Assembly: GCA_004356555.1 (NCBI GenBank)
Contig: SMWY01000111.1
Span: 1 to 9,224, forward strand
DNA from: Candidatus Dadabacteria bacterium
GTDB taxonomy: Bacteria; Desulfobacterota_D; UBA1144; Nemesobacterales; UBA2774
Direction: 5' to 3'
Length of the DNA: 9,224 bases
A model generated the notes under the pieces. That model had not been told where the DNA came from. It searched no databases and worked only from the letters and a program-made list of their open reading frames with translations. Shown one piece after another: positions 6,487 through 9,224 of the stretch (position 1 is the stretch's first letter; the number at the start of each line of letters is the position of its first letter). Both the position numbers and the translations under genes were made by a program.

Positions 6487-8073
6487 TTAAAATTTGACCT
6501 GTGCAACCGAAATTATGTCGGAAAGATTAGCTATTTGCTCAATTACCTCTTTTGGCACTGGAGAGTCCACGTTTGTAAATACAATTGCTCTTCCGCCGAT
6601 GGATTTCCTTCCCAAGTGAAGGCGCCCTATATTAACACCGTTTTCACCGAGTATAGAGCACATAGATCCTATAAATCCTGGTTTATCATTATTTTCACTA
6701 ACCAGCATATAACCCTCGGGAACAATGTCAATCGTAACCCCGTTAATTCTTACTATTCTGGGCTCTTCTTTTCCAAAAATCGTGCCTGATACTTGATTCT
6801 CACCTTCTTCAGTCTTGACCTTTATAGTTATTAAGCTGGTAAAGTCTTTTGCTTCGGAGGATTTGGATTCAATTACCTTTATCCCTCTTTCTTTAGCAAT
6901 AACTGGTGCGTTTACATGGCTTACAACAACGTCCATCATTGGTGTCAGAAAACCTTTAAGTGCCGACACAGTAATAGGGGAAGTGTCCATTTCTGATACC
7001 TCACCGTCATACTCTATATGCACTTCTTTTATTCCGCCCTTACATATCTGCCCTTCTAATAAGCCGAGCTTCTCAGCTAAATTGAGATAAGGCTTCATTA
7101 CTACTAGAGCTTCTAGACTTACAGAGGGCATATTAACCGCATTGTTTACAACACCGTTGACAAGGAAATCTACTATTTGCCCAGCAATTGCAAGTCCGAC
7201 TTTTGTCTGGGCTTCAGCAGTGGAAGCACCCAGATGAGGTGTAATTACTATATTTTCATCAATTGATAATATTGGATTGTCTTCAGCCGGCGGCTCACTT
7301 GTATAGACGTCAAAGGCGGCTCCCGCTATTTTCCCAGATTTAACAGCCTCAGTAATATCCTGCTCGTTTATTATGCCACCTCTAGCACAGTTGATTATTA
7401 TCAATCCCGGTTTGGTTTTCTCAAATGTATCTTTATTAATAAGATCTTTAGTATCAGGTGTAAGCGGTGTGTGTATAGTGATTATATCGGCTCTTTTTAG
7501 TAAATCATCCAGAGGAACCAGCTCAACGCCTAATTTGTCCGCTGCTTCCTGGGTTAGGAAAGGATCATATGCTATAACGTTCATCTTAAGTCCCATAGCT
7601 CTTTCAGCCACCAGCTTGCCTATGTTCCCGAGCCCTATACAGCCAAGGGTTTTACCGTAAATTTCAATTCCCTTGAACTTGCTTCTTTCCCACTTGCCCG
7701 CTTTAAGAGAAGCGTGTGCTTCAGGTATTCTCCGGGCCAGTGAGAGCATAAGAGTAATTGTGTGTTCAGCAGTTGTAATCGCATTGGCTTCAGGTGTGTT
7801 CATTACAACAATTCCCTTTTTCGTTGCGGCCTCTACATCTACGTTGTCTACTCCTATTCCTGCTCGTCCGATAGCTTTAAGTTTTGTAGCCGCTTCAATG
7901 ATTTCTGCTGTAACCGTAGTGGCGCTTCTAACTATTACAGCGTCATAGTCGCCTATAATTTCTAATAACTCTTCTTTAGGTATTCCTTTTCTTACATCTA
8001 CATCTAATTCAGTGGCTGCCTCAAGGATATCAAGACCATCTTGAGCCATACCGTCTGTTATTAATACTTTCAA
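6487..8073 (-). CDS. serA: D-3-phosphoglycerate dehydrogenase with ACT domain, TTG start
   Basis: The cytoplasmic NAD-dependent enzyme that oxidises 3-phosphoglycerate, the first step of serine synthesis. I place the start at the TTG at 8073, giving 528 residues beginning M-K-V-L-I-T-D-G, the usual family start. The longer frame from the TTG at 8085 would include the Shine-Dalgarno GGAGG (8079-8083) as codons. In 528-residue numbering, the Rossmann motif GLGNIG is at 147-152 with AYDP (168-171), the substrate/catalytic Arg231 is in NCARGG, Glu260 in SEPP and His280 in TPHLGAS. A middle ASB-type domain (about 315-450) and a C-terminal ACT domain (about 456-528, NNDKPGFIGSMCSILGENGV onward) follow. 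This is the long, M. tuberculosis/B. subtilis type, where the ACT domain commonly serves serine feedback. It is the first gene of the serA-hisZ-purA operon, behind a strong promoter, and divergent from tatC. Confidence 0.96.
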   Translation of the reverse strand: MKVLITDGMAQDGLDILEAATELDVDVRKGIPKEELLEIIGDYDAVIVRSATTVTAEIIEAATKLKAIGRAGIGVDNVDVEAATKKGIVVMNTPEANAITTAEHTITLMLSLARRIPEAHASLKAGKWERSKFKGIEIYGKTLGCIGLGNIGKLVAERAMGLKMNVIAYDPFLTQEAADKLGVELVPLDDLLKRADIITIHTPLTPDTKDLINKDTFEKTKPGLIIINCARGGIINEQDITEAVKSGKIAGAAFDVYTSEPPAEDNPILSIDENIVITPHLGASTAEAQTKVGLAIAGQIVDFLVNGVVNNAVNMPSVSLEALVVMKPYLNLAEKLGLLEGQICKGGIKEVHIEYDGEVSEMDTSPITVSALKGFLTPMMDVVVSHVNAPVIAKERGIKVIESKSSEAKDFTSLITIKVKTEEGENQVSGTIFGKEEPRIVRINGVTIDIVPEGYMLVSENNDKPGFIGSMCSILGENGVNIGRLHLGRKSIGGRAIVFTNVDSPVPKEVIEQIANLSDIISVAQVKF

Positions 8074-8078
8074 TTTAT

Positions 8079-8083
8079 CCTCC
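8079..8083 (-). promoter_or_regulatory. Shine-Dalgarno that sets the serA start
   Basis: On the minus strand GGAGG is followed by ATAAA and then TTG (8073), a 5-base spacer. The upstream TTG at 8085 overlaps this motif and has no Shine-Dalgarno of its own, so 8073 is the likely start. Confidence 0.85.
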
Positions 8084-8117
8084 AAGAAACGTTTAAGGGT
8101 GATATTAACGGCATAAC

Positions 8118-8146
8118 AATATATGCTAGCTATGAATTGTTGTCAA
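8118..8146 (-). promoter_or_regulatory. Strong sigma-70 promoter of the serA-hisZ-purA operon
   Basis: Read on the minus strand, a perfect -35 TTGACA (8141-8146) is separated by exactly 17 bases from the -10 TATATT (8118-8123, 5 of 6 matches). Transcription would start near 8111, leaving a leader of about 38 bases to the TTG at 8073. This is the clearest promoter in the window. Confidence 0.8.
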
Positions 8147-8152
8147 TTTAAT

Positions 8153-8168
8153 GTAAGCACGTGCGTAC
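8153..8168. promoter_or_regulatory. Near-palindrome upstream of the serA promoter, possible regulator site
   Basis: GTAAGCACGTGCGTAC is symmetric at 14 of 16 positions (one mismatched pair) around a perfect 8-bp GCACGTGC. Its centre lies about 50 bases upstream of the predicted serA transcription start and between serA and tatC. That is a typical place for a dimeric DNA-binding regulator. The regulator is unknown, and chance symmetry cannot be excluded. Confidence 0.35.
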
Positions 8169-8250
8169 TACTAACCTGGCACATAATCTTATCATCTGTG
8201 TTTCATAACTTCTTATATCCTACTTTCTTAGCTCAACAATTGAGAACCAG

Positions 8251-8275
8251 AGGCGATTAAGTTAACCTTTCGCCT
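8251..8275 (+). promoter_or_regulatory. Stem-loop immediately upstream of tatC
   Basis: AGGCGA (8251-8256) pairs perfectly with TCGCCT (8270-8275) around a 13-base loop and ends 5 bases before the tatC ATG. A competing pairing, GATTA (8255-8259) with TAATC (8275-8279), overlaps it. The only Shine-Dalgarno-like motif, AGAGG (8249-8253), lies in the left arm, 27 bases from the ATG. The structure could influence tatC translation; no T run follows, so it is not a terminator. Confidence 0.35.
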
Positions 8276-8280
8276 AATCT

Positions 8281-9051
8281 ATGAACGAAGAAAAAATGTC
8301 ATTTCTTGATCACCTTGGAGAATTGAGGAAACGACTACTATGGTCGTTTCTTGCTATTCTTGTTTTTTTTATTCCGGCTTATGCGTTCTCTAATGAGATA
8401 TTTGATTTTCTAATGAAGCCGTTAATTGAGAATCTGCCCGAGGGAAGCTCACTGATATTTACCAGGCCTACTGAGGGGTTCACGACTTACTTGAAAGTCT
8501 CATTTTTTGCCTCTGTATTATTAGCGATACCTTTTATACTTTATCAAGCCTGGAAATTCGTCGCCCCTGCGCTTTACAAAAAGGAAAAACAAATAATAAT
8601 TCCATTTATATTCTTCGGATCCCTTTTCTTTCTGTTAGGAGCGGCTTTTTGTTATTACGTTGCTTCCCCTCCGGCGTTTAAATTTTTATTAAATGAATAT
8701 TCCTCGGAATATGTAAAAGCGTTTCCAACTATTAGTGAAGCGCTATCTTTTTTTATGGCTTTAATTTTCGGTTTTGGTCTCGTATTTGAATTTCCTCTTA
8801 TTATTTTTATCTTAGCAAGAATAGGGGTTGTCACAAGCAAATGGTTAAGGGAAAAACGAAAGTATGCGATTATATTGAGCGCTCTTATAGCGGCTATTCT
8901 TACACCGACGACTGATGCTATATCGATGATGTTAATGTTCGTTCCGATAGTTGTGTTCTACGAGCTTGGGATTCTGGTAGCTTGGATGTTTGGAAAGAAA
9001 AAGAAAGAAGAAGAGGAAAAGGAAAACACTGAAGATGAAACGTTCAATTAA
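8281..9051 (+). CDS. tatC: Sec-independent (Tat) protein translocase subunit TatC
   Basis: A 256-residue integral membrane protein of the twin-arginine translocation system; TatC recognises the twin-arginine signal of folded export substrates. The family start FLDHLGELRKRLL (8-20) is clear, with Glu14 matching E. coli Glu15. WKFVAPALYKKEK (91-103) holds Phe93 and Glu102, matching the signal-binding Phe94 and Glu103. Glu170 in VFEFPL and Asp212 after LTPT match other conserved acids. Six membrane segments can be placed at about 20-38, 72-93, 105-127, 155-178, 194-208 and 213-237, followed by a charged tail of lysines then glutamates. The usual L-T-P-P-D reads L-T-P-T-T-D here. The ATG at 8281 cannot be extended upstream because an in-frame TAA lies at 8275-8277; the ATG at 8296 is a possible alternative. 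No good Shine-Dalgarno is seen. No tatA or tatB lies in the window. Confidence 0.96.
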   Translation: MNEEKMSFLDHLGELRKRLLWSFLAILVFFIPAYAFSNEIFDFLMKPLIENLPEGSSLIFTRPTEGFTTYLKVSFFASVLLAIPFILYQAWKFVAPALYKKEKQIIIPFIFFGSLFFLLGAAFCYYVASPPAFKFLLNEYSSEYVKAFPTISEALSFFMALIFGFGLVFEFPLIIFILARIGVVTSKWLREKRKYAIILSALIAAILTPTTDAISMMLMFVPIVVFYELGILVAWMFGKKKKEEEEKENTEDETFN

Positions 9052-9059
9052 TTGGCGGA

Positions 9060-9088
9060 TTGACTTTATTCGCATTAGAAAATAAATT
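9060..9088 (+). promoter_or_regulatory. Possible sigma-70 promoter for the gene at the right edge
   Basis: TTGACT (9060-9065, 5 of 6 matches) is followed after 17 bases by TAAATT (9083-9088, 4 of 6). Transcription would begin near 9095, about 60 bases before the ATG at 9156. The position just after the tatC stop codon suggests that the next gene has its own promoter. Confidence 0.4.
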
Positions 9089-9155
9089 TTCCTGATGCAT
9101 TCAATACCTTTTATTAGAATTAATAGATTGAACTATACGTAAAGAGGTAAAATTA

Positions 9156-9224
9156 ATGGCTGCTAAATCTAAACAGAAAAAAACCAAGGATCTTACTCAC
9201 CCGATCACTTATAAAAGAGAGAAC
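9156..9224 (+). CDS. Start of an unidentified gene, 3' end missing
   Basis: Twenty-three codons are visible from the ATG at 9156 to the window edge without a stop. The Shine-Dalgarno AGAGG (9143-9147) lies 8 bases before it, which supports a real start. The visible N-terminus is lysine-rich and polar (begins M-A-A-K-S-K-Q-K-K-T-K), so it is not a signal peptide; such a start suits a cytoplasmic protein or a membrane protein with a basic cytoplasmic lead. The family cannot be identified from so little. Confidence 0.6.
   Translation, partial: MAAKSKQKKTKDLTHPITYKREN

Noticed and set aside
6460..7965. Plus-strand open frames opposite hisZ and serA (6460-6789, 6815-7090, 7373-7660, 7673-7948, 7762-7965)
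   Set aside because: They lie wholly or almost wholly within well-supported genes on the other strand and their translations look like antisense shadows, with no ribosome sites or motifs.
8177..8191. TGGCAC resembling a sigma-54 -24 element upstream of tatC
   Set aside because: The required GC of the -12 element is absent at the right spacing (ATAAT then CTTA).
9105..9130. AT-rich inverted repeat TATTA/TAATA after tatC as a terminator
   Set aside because: The stem is only five A-T pairs and is not followed by a T run.

Overview
The window reads as an ordinary housekeeping segment of a Gram-negative (diderm) bacterial chromosome with roughly 40% G+C by eye. Nine protein genes can be supported, two of them cut by the window edges. 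I see no RNA gene, insertion sequence, CRISPR array or phage gene. A diderm is suggested by TatC of proteobacterial type, a lipoprotein signal peptide and a secreted-type FG-GAP/VCBS protein. The order serA-hisZ-purA is, from memory, found in deltaproteobacteria and related lineages, so a member of that broad group is a reasonable but unproven guess.

Layout. At the left edge lies the 3' part of a large calcium-loop FG-GAP/VCBS protein with a C-terminal ASPIC/UnbV domain (2-1231, +). It is followed by a YeeZ-like NAD(P)-binding Rossmann protein (1268-2086, +). A 352-base AT-rich gap leads to a PhoH-family ATPase (2439-3410, +). A small lipoprotein with an OB-fold-like body follows (3460-3918, +), with its own extended -10 promoter. 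On the minus strand and convergent with these genes is a tight operon read from right to left: serA (8073-6487), hisZ (6486-5239) and purA (5236-3944), with 0 and 2 bases between genes. Divergent from serA is tatC (8281-9051, +). A 104-base gap then leads to the first 23 codons of an unidentified gene (9156 onward).

How the genes work together. SerA commits 3-phosphoglycerate to serine, and so to glycine and one-carbon units needed for purines. HisZ is the regulatory subunit of the first histidine enzyme, which consumes ATP and PRPP, and the pathway releases AICAR back to purine synthesis. PurA makes adenylosuccinate from IMP on the way to AMP and ATP. The operon therefore joins linked branches of serine, histidine and adenylate supply. 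It is driven by a near-consensus sigma-70 promoter (TTGACA, 17-base spacer, TATATT) upstream of serA. The serA start is best placed at a TTG at 8073, 12 bases inside the longest open frame, because the Shine-Dalgarno sequence lies within that upstream extension.

I found no convincing new biological system. The items most worth a second look are the serA/tatC divergent control region (a 16-bp near-palindrome, paired CAACAATT sites and a hairpin just before tatC), the unrecognised lipoprotein after phoH, and the unusual leader of phoH.
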